Shown here in pieces: positions 36,490 to 48,302 of a stretch of 64,000 nucleotides of DNA. Made by a program: the position numbers and the translations under genes. The notes under the pieces were generated by a model. That model ran no database searches and was not told where the DNA came from. It saw only the letters and a list, made by a program, of their open reading frames with translations. This DNA is from Dipteronia dyeriana (lineage: Eukaryota > Streptophyta > Magnoliopsida > Sapindales > Sapindaceae): NCBI GenBank assembly GCA_032871835.1, contig CM065296.1, positions 119,484,146 through 119,548,145 on the forward strand, in the 5' to 3' direction. How positions within the stretch are numbered: position 1 is the first letter of the stretch; the number at the start of each line of letters is the position of its first letter.

Positions 36490-37329
36490 TTAATTTTGAG
36501 AAGAGTAATAATCTGCTATAAGAAAATCAAAATTATTTTTGCTTATGACATTGATAGTTCTACTAGGAGGTTCAGGTTCTAGGATCTCAGTTAAAACTTG
36601 AGAAGGAGTTGGTGAGGTCTGTTCTTGGTTATTGTCATAGGAGTGAATAGGCTGGGCTATTTGTTCCGGGGTTTTTTGAACATGTGTCACATGCCTTTCT
36701 GGTTTGGGCCTGGGCCTTCTTCGACGGTGTATTAAATTAACAGGCTCAGTGGATTCAACATCAGATTGGTAATTTGATCCAGGTGATAGATTGGTTACCT
36801 GTCTAGGTTGTCTTGGAGCTGGGTTGGGTATTTGTCTGGCTATATTTTGTCTGGATTGACTAGAAAGAGAATTTCTAGCAGATTGGAAATCATTTATGGA
36901 TCTGGAATGTTCACTGTCACTCTCTCTAAGAGATAAACCTCTTCTAAAAGATATCCTAAGAGTCACATCTTGTTCTGTAACACATTCATGAAGGTTTCTC
37001 ATAGGAGGTTTATAAGTGGGTTTGTCAATTTTTTCCTTGACCCAATCATCTGAAAATTTAATTTTTTCATATTTGACAGGTACAGGAACAAGAACATTAA
37101 CAGATGGTGAAGCATTAAAACATATGGTCTGATCGGCTGGTACAGAAGGGGGTATATAACTAGGTATAAGTCCAGAAGTTAAAACTCTATAATGAACTCT
37201 ATAAACCAATTTATAGGGGCTAGATTTTTCAAGAAATTTATAATTATGGGTTTGAATGTCTATCACTAAACATTTTTCTTTGTGTTCATCGGTGTTTAAA
37301 GCAATAGTAAAATTTCGATAAACTTGAAA

Positions 37330-37330
<1 letters not shown>
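36490..37330 (-). pseudogene. A3 movement-protein C-terminal part and linker
   Basis: This is the only lineage A copy that retains a longer stretch of the 30K-type movement region (YKLVYRVHYRVLTSGLIP, then a Ser/Arg/Pro-rich linker with RRRRPRPKPERHVTHVQKTP). The frame is open from the TA tract to a stop at 36490. The domain N-terminus is missing. Confidence 0.6.
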
Positions 37331-37382
<52 letters not shown>

Positions 37383-39029
37383 AAATATATAAAACTTAAA
37401 TATTGATACAAGCACATGTCTTGCATGTGCTTCAAAACCTAGTACTATATATAAAAGAGACGGTTGGGCGGTGGAATTATAGCCCCCGATTTCTTTTAAT
37501 TTCTTTACACTTATAATTACGATTAAAACCCTACAAGTTTATATAATTTTTATTTTTTATATCTTTGAACGTAAAATTATGGATAAAACCCTTAAAATTT
37601 GTATAATTACTTAGTACACAAGCTTTATTAAGATTTCAATTATAACATCCCTTATATTTGCGTTGAACGTCGAATGACAAATATGACCCTTCGAGTTTGT
37701 ATAGTTGCTTAATATATAGATCTTAATAATAGTAACATAACATGGACTGTAATTTAAAATTGTAACACACTATTTATAGCCCCCCTTTTTTTCTTTTAAT
37801 TTCTATGAACGTATAATTATGGTTATAACCTTTCAAGTTTATATAATTTTTATTTTTTTATATTGTTGAACGTAAACTTACGGATAAAACCCTTAAAGTT
37901 TATAGAATTATTTAGTAAACAAGTCTTATTAAGATTTCAATTATAACATCTCTTATATTTGCATTGAACGTCAGATGACAAATACGACCCTTTGAGTTTG
38001 TATAGTTGCTTAATATATAGGTCTTAGTAGTAGTAACACAACAAGGACTGTAATTCAAAATTGTAACACACTAGATTTTCAAAGATAAAAAAATAAGGAT
38101 AAATTTGTGTAATTTCTATTAACTAAATAAAAGTTGGGAGTTGATCGGTGAATTATAACATCCCATTTTTTGTTTAAATGTAAAATTACAGATATAACCC
38201 TCAGTGTTTATATAAGTAATTGAATGATTACAATATAGACTGTTTGTAGATTTATCATTTACTTTATAATTAAAAATTAAAAGGTGAATTGAAAGTAAAA
38301 TTACAACCCTTTTTTTCATTTAATTTCTTTTACTCTTTTTCTATTAACCATATATATTTGGATATAAAATTATAAATACAACCCTTAAAATTTATATAAC
38401 TACTTAATATATCGGTTTTAGTAAAATTTTAATTATAGCATCCCTTATATTTTCTTTGAAATGAAAGTCAAATGACAAATATAAGCCTTCGAGTTTGTAA
38501 AATTACTTAATAGACATATTTTAGTAATAGTAACACAATAGAGATTGTATGGTAATTTCTAAAATTTATTTAAATAAAATTAGAACAACAGAGGAAATAC
38601 AATGGTGAAATAAAGAGAGAAAAAGAGACACCAAAAGCTTATCAAACAAAACTCGATTTTACTTCGGTTTTTACATGTGAGTTTTTAGATATATATATTA
38701 ATATTTATTAAATTTTAGGTCACTTGAAAGTGAAATAGTTTTGCTTTCTATGAATTTTTAAGTACTGAATTACTTCGATTGTGTGATTGGTAACTAAATT
38801 GCTACTCAAATTTATAAACTGCATTATTGAAGAGTTGAAGAAAATGATTCAAATTTATAAATCTTTCAATGAATGAACTTTACAATTTTGTACCAATTAA
38901 CAATGTAAAACTCAACTATACTAACATATTTATATTGTTATTATTTTCTTGTTTTGTAATGATACGACTCAGGTATTGATACGAGCACATGCCTTGCATT
39001 ATATAAAACCTAGTATTATATAAAATATA

Positions 39030-39071
<42 letters not shown>

Positions 39072-39150
39072 TTTATATATAACATATTACATATTATATA
39101 TTATTATTTTATATATATATATATATATCTTTTATATATAATAATAATAT
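37331..39150. other. TA repeats and a degenerate internally repeated non-coding block
   Basis: (TA)n lies at 37337-37380 and 39034-39070. Between them is a block repeated imperfectly about three times (about 37480-37770, 37775-38075 and 38150-38560), with phrases such as ttgaacgtaaaattatgga and caagtttatataatt. The start and end of the block match 14611-14700 and 15130-15350. No gene is supported. Confidence 0.6.
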
Positions 39151-39956
39151 TTGACATGTTTGACTGAGAAATCATATCTGGCGAACCAATCTTTTAGCCT
39201 GAGAAGTTGTGGATTTGGTGGAAGCTTGTTTCTGAATTCTAGGACCTTAGGAAAGGAGGAGTTGTCCATTTCGACAGTAAAGGTGGATGTCCTGAGGTGG
39301 AAATCGAATTTGGAAATGCCATTCTTCACTGCAAGGATTTCCTTGTAAATGGTATGGTAGTGTTTTTGGGAATCCTTAAATTGGCCACTGGCATGGCCGC
39401 AGTACTGGCGGATGCTCGAGGTTTCTTCAATGAGGATAGCACCCCAGAAGTGGTCACTGGCGTCTGTTTGAAGAATGAGGCGGCCTGTTGCGGGAATGTG
39501 CAGAGGAGGGGGATGCTGTGCAGCCTTCTTTAGATGGGAGATTGCGTCAGTGTGTATGGTATTCCATTGAGGAGGCTCCTTCTTTAGGAGCTTGGCTAGG
39601 CAGGTAGTGAAACGACCGGCCTGTGGGATGAAGTCTCTGACATAGATGACAATTCCTAAAAATTGTTGAAGCTGTTTGAAAGAGAGGTTGCTATCTGGGA
39701 AGTCAAGCAACTGGCTGGCAAGGTGAGGTCCGGGGCTATAGGTGCCATTTTTGATCCGCATGCCAAGAAATTCGACTTCTGAAAGTCCAATTGAGCTTTT
39801 CTCGTCGGATAACATGATGCCATGCTCTTGGAGAATATAGTGGAATTTTTCGAGGAGCAGGTTATGGGTCTGATTGTCTTTTGAGAATAAAAGGATATCA
39901 TCTATATATAGTAAGGCTGAGGAGAGTAATGGCTGAAAAAATCGGGTTACGGCCTT
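39151..39956 (-). pseudogene. Lineage B RT C-terminus and RNase H (minus copy)
   Basis: In the frame of the preceding segment: YIDDILLFSKDN, FLGMRIKNGTYSPG, FLGIVIYVRDFIPQAG, then RNase H with QTDASDHFWGAIL near 39460. It is open until KHVK, where it runs into TA-rich host sequence near 39151. The polyprotein C-terminal domain is therefore absent at this end. Confidence 0.85.
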
Positions 39957-41516
39957 TTAGAATAGTGAAAGTGCTGTCTTAAGCCCAAATGGTAGAACGG
40001 TCCACTGATAATGGGCATTGGGAAGACAGAAAGCAGTCTTGGGCCTATCCTGTGGATGGATACCAATCTGCCAGAAAGCTCCTTTTAGATCGAACTTGGA
40101 GAAAACCGTTGCGCCGGGTATGTGAGAAAACAAGGCATTGGGCCTAGGAACAGGGAACTTGTCATCTTGTAGAAAGAGGTTGAGGGGCTTGTAGTCAATG
40201 ACAAGTCTTTTCTTTCCTCTGGTCTTCTCGGACCTTTTCTCCACATAAAAGGCTTGGCAGGCCCACGGAGAGGATGTGGGTTCAATGAGGCCTTGGTCAA
40301 GGAGGGATCGACATTCTTCTGTGGCCATGGCGAGGTCAGAGGGGGACATCCCTGTATGGGTCGCCTTGGTGGGGTTGATGTCTTCATTTAGCTTGAAGGG
40401 AAGGCTTATGAAGAAATCGGGATTTTTCCAGAGTGGGTGAGGATGGGTAAAATCAGTGTGACTGTTGGCGCAGAAACTTTGGAGCCTTTTTTGAATACTT
40501 TTGAAGTCAGGGTTTATGGTTGACAGAGGGAAGATTTTTGGGATGTTAATAAATGGTTTAAACTCTCTTTTAAACCGGATGCCATGAGGTAGGATTCTGA
40601 TAGATTTTGCCTGGCTGTAAATATCCCAGCCGATGAGGATGTCCTTGTCAGGGACGGGAGTTCCGATAATGTAGGTCCAGAGGGTGAAAGACGGGAAGAA
40701 TTGTAGCCCGACCTTTTGCTTTGAAATCAGGTGGGTGCTGAAAAGTTGGCCGTCTGCAGCCAGAAATTGGTTTTCTTCCTGTTTCCAGGCATCTTGTGGG
40801 AGGACATTTGGGTTCATCATGGAGGAGTGGGCTCCTGTGTCGAAATAAGCGATGACCGGAACTGGTTTAGAGTATTTTGAAGGTATGACTTGGATTTTTA
40901 CTTGTGGACCAGTGGTGGTTTCTTCATTTGTGGCCTGGTAGGCCTCTGATGGGTAACCCTGGTCAGAAATGCTGGAGTCGTCTGAGTCCTCTGAAAGGCT
41001 GGTGATATCTGAATCTAACATCATGAATGTAGTTAGTTTGCTGACATCATCTTGTTCTGAGAAATAGGACTCGACGTCTGCGTCGGATGGGATCTCTTCT
41101 GCCACTTGTCTCAGTTGCCTGATGAGTTTGGCTGATTTTGCCCTTTTGTTTGGACATTGTTTTGCAAAATGCCCTTCTTGTCCGCAGGCGAAACATTTGT
41201 TTGATTTGTTCTAGGATCTTCTTGGCTTCTTCCTGTAATATTTGTACTTTCTGGAACCTGAAAATCTTTTCTGGTTTCGTACTTTACGTGGTCTATCCCT
41301 GTTTGGTGTGTTGGCTCTGCAGTTGCAATGTTCACCGGATTTGCATTTCAGGTGGTAATCTGGCGGGAACTTGCAGTGTTTGCTGTACCTTTTTCCTTCT
41401 TTTAACATTTTTGAAAAAATCCTTTGTGTAGCGCAAAGTTTTTCCAAAGCAGTGTGTGTGAACATATGAATTTCTCCCAAGGTAATTTTCTCTGAGGCTC
41501 TTTCCTGAGAATTCAA
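39957..41516 (-). pseudogene. Lineage B zinc knuckle, protease and RT (minus copy)
   Basis: One frame carries CKSGEHCNC, then the knuckle CFACGQEGHFAKQC, then the protease triad in YFDTGAHSS (about 40840) and RT motifs FSKFDLKGAFWQIGI and YQWTVLPFGLKTA. A stop near 41213 precedes the knuckle and another at 39957 (Gln codon in the plus copy) cuts the RT. Confidence 0.85.
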
Positions 41517-42565
41517 TCAGTCTCTGTAATTCCCCTTGGAGTTCTGATGGGAGAGAGTTCAGGTATACTTGTCTTAAAGTCTCGTCGTTGACGCCACCAA
41601 GAGCATGGTATCTGAATGACATGCGCCTGTAGTGGAAGTCAATGTCTTCCTTGTTTAGGGAACACACTGTCATCTCAAAAAACTCTCGTCTGGTTTGTTT
41701 GTAGAACTGGGAAACATCTCCGAGAAATTCTTTGAAGATGATTCCTGTTGCTATCGAGACTGAGCCACATCTGACCAATTGCAGTTGTCTATATTCACCG
41801 AGGGTCTGATACCAGTCCCTGAGAGATCCAGTGAATCTGGAGACAAATTCACGCAAAATGGTTTCAACATTGTCACCTCCTTTGGCAATTTGAAGGTCTA
41901 ACCAGGCACTCATTTCAGACATTCTTTTGCGCCATTGTCTGGGGGCCACTTCATCGAAGTTGAACCACGGACCGTTGGTAGGTTTAGGGGTTTGAGCAGT
42001 GTCCCTTTGGGTTTGGTCAGGTCGATCAGTTGGTGTTGGCCGAGGTATCTCTGTGGTTTCTGACTCGGACGATGTACTCATGGCCTGGGTAGATGGTTGA
42101 GGGCTGGGGGTCGGCCCTTGTAGCCATGAAAACATGGGACAGGTCATCAGGGTCTGAGCCATTAGAGGTGTCTGGTGTATAGTCGGAATGGTAAGTTTCC
42201 CAGGAAGAGGTGGAAGAGGATTCTGAGGTATCTGTTTCTGAAGAGGGTAGGTCAGGGGGAAAGTGGTGATGGGGAGATGTGTAAAAAGCCTGTTTGCGGT
42301 GATTTGGGGGAGGGTAATATTGAGGAGTCTGTTCCTTCTCCTTCTTTTTGTGGGAAGACTTTCTCTTTGCTTGACGAGGGCTTGTCTGTAGGCAATGGTG
42401 GGTATTTCCGGAAGAGGTCTCCGGTTGATTTGAAGAACTGTGAGTGGTCAGGAGGTCGTAATGAGGAGGTGGTGTTTGCGTCGGGAAAACTATAGCTGGG
42501 GAATAAGGATGGGGGCTGGGAATGTAAGGGGAGGTCGCAAAATGGTCTCTAGTTATTTGATCCAA
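41332..42565 (-). pseudogene. Lineage B capsid region (minus copy)
   Basis: A Pro/Ser-rich linker occupies one frame (42565-42026) and the capsid core another (42162-41332), separated by a small deletion. The core has WFNFDEVAPRQWRKRMSEM, SLRDWYQTLGEYRQLQLV and YRRMSFRYHALGGVND. The frame ends PPEMQIR at a stop, while the zinc knuckle continues in the +1 frame. Confidence 0.75.
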
Positions 42566-42647
42566 CTGGTCTTTCAGTCTCCTAATTTCTCTCTCTTTGT
42601 TGTCAAACTCAGGGCCGAAGTACCCTTGGCTAATGTACTGATGGAGA

Positions 42648-44342
42648 TCAGTGTCTAGCCTGCAAATCTGTGTACATATTTCGCAATGTGGAATCCAGGT
42701 GTTGGAGGTGATTGTCTTGCTGTGAGACTTGGTGTGAGACCTGGTGTGAGACCTTGTCTATCTTTTGGTCGATAGAGTGGAGGACTCTGTTTTGGACCGA
42801 TGCATTGCGGGTGTGCCAGTTGAGGACTTGTTCAGCCTGAGAAGGCTGTTTGTGTGATCCGTCAGGTAGGACTTCTGCTGACTGGATAAAGGGTCGGGAA
42901 TACAGATTTCTGTCAGGATTTGATGATGATTCGAGATGAGGAAAATCCTTGTCATAGCTGGAGGCCATGTAACATGGGATTGGCTCTGGAATCATTTGTT
43001 GTTTATGGAGCAGTCCTTCTTGCTCAAGAATCTGGAGAGCTCTTTCATATATGGGAAGAGGCCTGTTCTTTATTGTTTTGAGGCCGATCCAAGAACTGTT
43101 GGGGTCTTCAGGTCTCCTGTATGAAGTAACAGGTTTACAGGATTTTTTCTCCTGTTTGTAGCAGGACCTGCATTCACAGTCCGCGTCACACATGTCTGGG
43201 TCGACGTCCCAGATGAAATGCCCGTTGATTTTGTCAGTGTAGACAGGTGTTCCGTCAGTTTCAAAGTGACGGATGGGGATTTCCTGTTCAGTGGTGACTG
43301 GTCGGATTGACAGTATTTGAAAAACTGGGGGAGCGCTGGCAGTTGCTTCTGTAATTGGAGAGACAGTATCCGAGGTGCCCACTTGCTTATATGTGGTCGG
43401 GATTGACCCATCTGCCAACTTGGTGAACTCTGTTTCGGCTGCTACAACTGGTGTTGTGTTTTGGAAGGCTTTCTCATAGTTGGTTATCCAGTTGAGAGGC
43501 ATGATTTCTGTGAGCTTTTCTCTGGACAGTTGTTTTGGGATTTGGATAATTGTAGGGACTTCATCTTCTCTTTCAGCTTTGATGAAGATGGTGTCGCCTG
43601 AGTGTCCAGGAATGGGCAGGTCAAGAGCGTGGTCTTGGAGCCTGTAGGCAATCTGGTGATGAAGGGTAGCCATATAGGAGTTTGGCATCATTGGAGCTCC
43701 TATGATCTGTAGTTGGATTTTGAGGCAATTGTGCAGGTTAAGGTCTCTGAGAGGTATGTTGAAATTTGGATAATATGTGAGAGAGATGCTTCCCGCATGT
43801 AACGTGGAGAGGCACGTGCCAATGACTGCGTGCTCATACTGCTTGTAGATGGTGTTGAGTAGGGCAATCCGGGCCGTGACTGGCAATCCTTTCCTGCCAT
43901 GCAATGTAAGGATTATTCGTATTGCTCCAATATGCAGATGAGAATATCCTTCTCTAATCCACTGTTCAATAAGTGGTTGACCAATTTCTAGGTCAACATA
44001 TTGCTCAGTAGATGATGCTGGAATCATGCAGTTGTCCAGGGCAGTGGACTGGACGTATTCTTTTACTTGAGGAGAACGGTGCTGGACCAGAGCAGTGACT
44101 CGTCTGGAGAGTGATTTGCTACGCTTGAATATTGTATAGGGGTTTAATAGGGGGAGTGCTGTTTCGGTGATCTGGGCTGATTCTGGGATGTGGGTATATT
44201 CTACAAGATGCTGGATTTTGTTTGTTTGGGATTGTCTGATGGAAACACTTGAGGAAAGTCTAGAAGGCATGTTTTCAGAGATATTGTTTGACATAATTTT
44301 GAAGTTCTCCCTCTCTTCTTCTAACTTACTGAATCTAATCAT
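42648..44342 (-). pseudogene. Lineage B movement protein and linker (minus copy)
   Basis: Open from 44342 (MIRFSKLEEERENFK). The 30K-type movement core is recognisable: LHIGAIRIILTLHGRKGLPV, ISLTYYPNFNIPLRDLNL and MATLHHQIAYRLQDHALDL. A Cys-rich stretch (CDADCECRSCYKQEKKSC) lies near 43180. The frame ends at 42648 because 14 nt are missing relative to the plus copy, a deletion between two AGGCTA repeats. Confidence 0.85.
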
Positions 44343-44373
44343 ATGATTCTACGCGTCTGAGAAAACAGACTAA

Positions 44374-44386
44374 GGCTCTGATACCA
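44374..44386 (-). other. Lineage B tRNA-Met primer-binding site (intact)
   Basis: Reverse complement TGGTATCAGAGCC, identical to the site in lineage A. The first in-frame ATG lies only 31 nt downstream (44342). Confidence 0.93.
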
Positions 44387-45020
44387 TTAGGGGTTAGAGC
44401 TCCACTACCATCTCACAGAAAGAACCAAAACCCGGGTTTTTCCCTACTGGCGGCCATCCTTCGGCCTTACAGGGTACTGTTCCGGTCAGACACTAACAGA
44501 GATGGATGGAGTTCAGCAGGCCAAGCTAGTCAGTACGTGGCTTTGTTAAACCTGAGTTCATCCTAGCCAGCAAACATACTGGTTCCGGATGTGTCCAGGG
44601 TGTCCAGCCGATATACCAAACTAGTATACAGGATCTGTTCTGATATGCAGGATCCTCATAAGAGGCAAGCATAGAGCATACTGGGACCTTGGAGAATCAT
44701 AATTTAAGACCTAGCGTTAGTCGAAGATTGGGAGTGAGAGTTACTGTTTACCTAGACATAGAAAACATAATCCTCTTTTTATTTCTTTCAGTTCTGATTT
44801 AAAAAGAGGCAAGCTCTTCCTCTTATAGAGCAAGGAAAGAGATTAGAGCCGGCTGTGATATTTTACAAAGATAGGGGCAGCCGATAAGTGCAAACAGCTG
44901 GAAAGCATAATACAGCTGGGAAGCATAATACAGCTGATAAGGGGAAACAGCTGGAAAGCATAAAACAAAACGACAAAGCTGCCGACAGGAGGCAGTGATC
45001 AGGATCAGGACGGGGAAAAG
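44387..45020 (-). promoter_or_regulatory. Lineage B promoter and leader (minus copy)
   Basis: CAGCTG-containing direct repeats (about 44895-44970, one unit more than in the plus copy), TATA box (reverse of ctcttatagagc, about 44820-44830), poly(A) signal, and the shared leader element (44617-44532) precede the primer site. Confidence 0.65.
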
Positions 45021-45824
45021 TTATGGACTGCTGAGATTGCAAGTGGAGTGGTATTCGTCGTCTGAATCGTGGGCTCCACAGATTGAACAGGGCCATGTGT
45101 CCCGCCATGTGTCCGTGGGGTCTTGAGAATCTTGGAGGAACGACTGAGGGAAAGGATGGAGGCTTCTGGTGGGGTCCCTTGGGACGTCAGGTAGTATAAA
45201 GATGACGTCTGTGAAGTCGTTGTTGATGTCACAGAGGAAATTGAGCAGAGGGACCTGTATGTTGGTGCGGTAGAGGCCTTCATAGTCATAGAAAGTGTCC
45301 CACTCGTAACAGATATTGGTAGTCCAAAGTAGCTGGGTAATTGGGCTGATATTGTAGGGCCTGCTAAATATCCAGATGCAGCAAACTTTTGCTGCCTGTT
45401 CAGGATCCATTATCCAAAGATGATACTGGCCCATTAGCTGGGTGAGCTCGGCCTGCCATGCATGCATGGGCTTGAACCACTGTAAGAAGGTACGGAGGTT
45501 GGATGGGCCAGAGCTCTGGACAAAACCGTATAAGGCTTGTAAGGGGAAGACCATAGCGTGATGGTATAAGGCCGATAAACACCACAAGAACCAGAGTACT
45601 TGGTCTGAGTAGTAGTAAAAAGGGGGAGAAACGAAAGGGTCAAGGAAGGGCTTTTTTATATTGGAGACTGTGTGGTGGCAACCTTGGTTGTTAACCTGGG
45701 CCAGGTAAACAGGAAGGTGAGTATTTGCAAAGCCGGAGATTTGCTGAGGAGAAGGGGTGTGGCCTGGGGGAAAGGAGGCTGAGAACTCTGGGGGAAAACC
45801 GGGGGGAACTGGAACATGTGGGGC
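45021..45824 (-). pseudogene. Lineage B polyprotein C-terminal domain (minus copy)
   Basis: It has a Pro-rich spacer (VPPGFPPEFSASFPPGHTPSP), then an aromatic-rich domain (YYYSDQVLWFLWCLSALYHH, FYDYEGLYRTNIQVPLLN) and a Cys/His tail (CSICGAHDSDDEYHSTC). In the plus copy the same domain continues in frame from RNase H. Function unknown. It is cut at the inversion breakpoint, upstream of which the frame belongs to the other copy. Confidence 0.7.
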
Positions 45825-48302
45825 ATCTCTCTCACATATTATCCAAATTTCAACATACCTCTCAGAGACCTTAACCTGCACAATTGCCTCAAAATCCAAC
45901 TACAGATCATAGGAGCTCCAATGATGCCAAACTCTTATATGGCTACCCTTCATCACCAGATTGCCTACAGGCTCCAAGACCACGCTCTTGACCTGCCCAT
46001 TCCTGGACACTCAGGCGACACCATCTTCATCAAAGCTGAAAGAGAAGATGAAGTCCCTACAATTATCCAAATCCCAAAACAACTGCCCAGAGAAAAGCTC
46101 ACAGAAATCATGCCTCTCAACTGGATAACCAACTATGAGAAAGCCTTCCAAAACACAACACCAGTTGTAGCAGCCGAAACAGAGTTCACCAAGTTGGCAG
46201 ATGGGTCAATCCAGACCACATATAAGCAAGTGGGCACCTCGGATACTGTCTCTCCAATTACAGAAGCAACTGCCAGCGCTCCCCCAGTTTTTCAAATACT
46301 GTCAATCCGACCAGTCACCACTGAACAGGAAATCCCCATCCGTCACTTTGAAACTGACGGAACACCTGTCTACACTGACAAAATCAACGGGCATTTCATC
46401 TGGGACGTCGACCCAGACATGTGTGACGCGGACTGTGAATGCAGGTCCTGCTACAAACAGGAGAAAAAATCCTGTAAACCTGTTACTTCATACAGGAGAC
46501 CTGAAGACCCCAACAGTTCTTGGATCGGCCTCAAAACAATAAAGAACAGGCCTCTTCCCATATATGAAAGAGCTCTCCAGATTCTTGAGCAAGAAAGACT
46601 GCTCCATAAACAACAAATGATTCCAGAGCCAATCCCATGTTACATGGCCTCCAGCTATGACAAGGATTTTCCTCCTCTCGAATCATCATCAAATCCTGAC
46701 AGAAATCTGTATTCCCGACCCTTTATCCAGTCAGCAGAAGTCCTACCTGACGGATCACACAAACAGCCTTCTCAGGCTGAACAAGTCCTCAACTGGCACA
46801 CCCGCAATGCATCGGTCCAAAACAGAGTCCTCCACTCTATCGACCAAAAGATAGACAAGGTCTCACACCAAGTCTCACAGCAAGACAATCACCTCCAACA
46901 CCTGTATTCCACATTGCGAAATATGTACACAGATTTGCAGGCTAAAGTTACCAGGCTAGACACTGATCTCCATCAGTACATTAGCCAAGGGTACTTCGGC
47001 CCTGAGTTTGACAACAAAGAGAGAGAAATTAGGAGACTGAAAGACCAGTTGGATCAAATAACTAGAGACCATTTTGCGACCTCCCCTTACATTCCCAGCC
47101 CCCATCCTTATTCCCCAGCTATAGTTTTCCCGACGCAAACACCACCTCCTCCATTACGACCTCCTGACCACTCACAGTTCTTCAAATCAACCGGAGACCT
47201 CTTCCGGAAATACCCACCATTGCCTACAGACATGCCCTCGTCAAGCAAAGAAAGAAAGTCTTCCCACAAAAAGAAGGAGAAGGAACAGACTCCTCAATAT
47301 TACCCTCCCCCAAATCACCGCAAACAGGCTTTTTACACATCTCCCCATCACCACTTTCCCCCTGACCTACCCTCTTCAGAAACAGATACCTCAGAATCCT
47401 CTTCCACCTCTTCCTGGGAAACTTACCATTCCGACTATACACCAGACACCTCTAATGGCTCAGACCCTGATGACCTGTCCCATGTTTTCATGGCTACAAG
47501 GGCCGACCCCCAGCCCTCAACCCAACCTGACCCTCAACCATCTACCCAGGCCATGAGTACATCGTCCGAGTCAGAAACCACAGAGATACCTCGGCCAACA
47601 CCAACTGATCGACCTGACCAAACCCAAAGGGACACTGCTCAAACCCCTAAACCTACCAACGGTCCGTGGTTCAACTTCGATGAAGTGGCCCCCAGACAAT
47701 GGCGCAAAAGAATGTCTGAAATGAGTGCCTGGTTAGACCTTCAAATTGCCAAAGGAGGTGACAATGTTGAAACCATTTTGCGTGAATTTGTCTCCAGATT
47801 CACTGGATCTCTCAGGGACTGGTATCAGACCCTCGGTGAATATAGACAACTGCAATTGGTCAGATGTGGCTCAGTCTCGATAGCAACAGGAATCATCTTC
47901 AAAGAATTTCTCGGAGATGTTTCCCAGTTCTACAAACAAACCAGACAAGAGTTTTTTGAGATGACAGTGTGTTCCCTAAACAAGGAAGACATTGACTTCC
48001 ACTACAGGCGCATGTCATTCAGATACCATGCTCTTGGTGGCGTCAACGACGAGACTTTAAGACAAGTATACCTGAACTCTCTCCCATCAAAACTCCAAGG
48101 GGAATTACAGAGACTGATTGAATTCTCAGGAAAGAGCCTCAGAGAAAATTACCTTGGGAGAAATTCATATGTTCACACACACTGCTTTGGAAAAACTTTG
48201 CGCTACACAAAGGATTTTTTCAAAAATGTTAAAAGAAGGAAAAAGGTACAGCAAACACTGCAAGTTCCCGCCAGATTACCACCTGAAATGCAAATCCGGT
48301 GA
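45825..48302 (+). pseudogene. Lineage B movement C-part, linker and capsid (plus copy)
   Basis: A single open frame of over 820 codons begins with the ISLTYYPNFNIPLRDL movement block and includes the Cys-rich CDADCECRSC stretch, a coiled-coil-like segment (SHQVSQQDNHLQHLYSTL), a Pro/Ser-rich linker and the capsid core (WYQTLGEYRQLQLVRCG). It ends PPEMQIR at the same position as the minus copy. The movement N-terminus is missing; the first codons come from sequence across the breakpoint. Confidence 0.85.

Larger units (their letters stand above)
31542..37330 (-). mobile_element. Endogenous pararetrovirus, lineage A copy 3 (A3)
   Basis: This is the upstream neighbour of A2 in tandem on the minus strand, entering at a (TA)n tract (about 37337-37380) inside the movement domain. 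A deletion (about 570 nt relative to A1) lies in the linker. A second removes the RT C-terminus, nearly all RNase H and the start of ORF2. The flanks resemble A1, the middle resembles A2. Confidence 0.88.
39151..45824 (-). mobile_element. Endogenous pararetrovirus, lineage B minus copy
   Basis: In virus sense it runs from 45824 downward: polyprotein C-terminus, promoter and leader, intact primer site (44386-44374), then movement, capsid, zinc knuckle, protease, RT and RNase H until it stops in (TA)n near 39151. The array therefore spans just over one genome unit in this orientation. Its proteins are clearly distinct from lineage A. The single-polyprotein plan suggests petuvirus/florendovirus-like relatives; the genus is not assigned. 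Breaks are listed with the parts. Confidence 0.9.

Noticed and set aside
17632..37330. LTR retrotransposon (Ty3/gypsy) interpretation of lineage A
   Set aside because: RT and RNase H could suggest it, but there is no integrase and no LTR pair. Movement-type and ORF2 regions and a single primer site between tandem units fit Caulimoviridae.
48180..48302. Claim of proven programmed frameshifting in lineage B
   Set aside because: The offset is +1 and the two copies share one origin, so a simple inherited mutation is equally likely. Kept only as a question.
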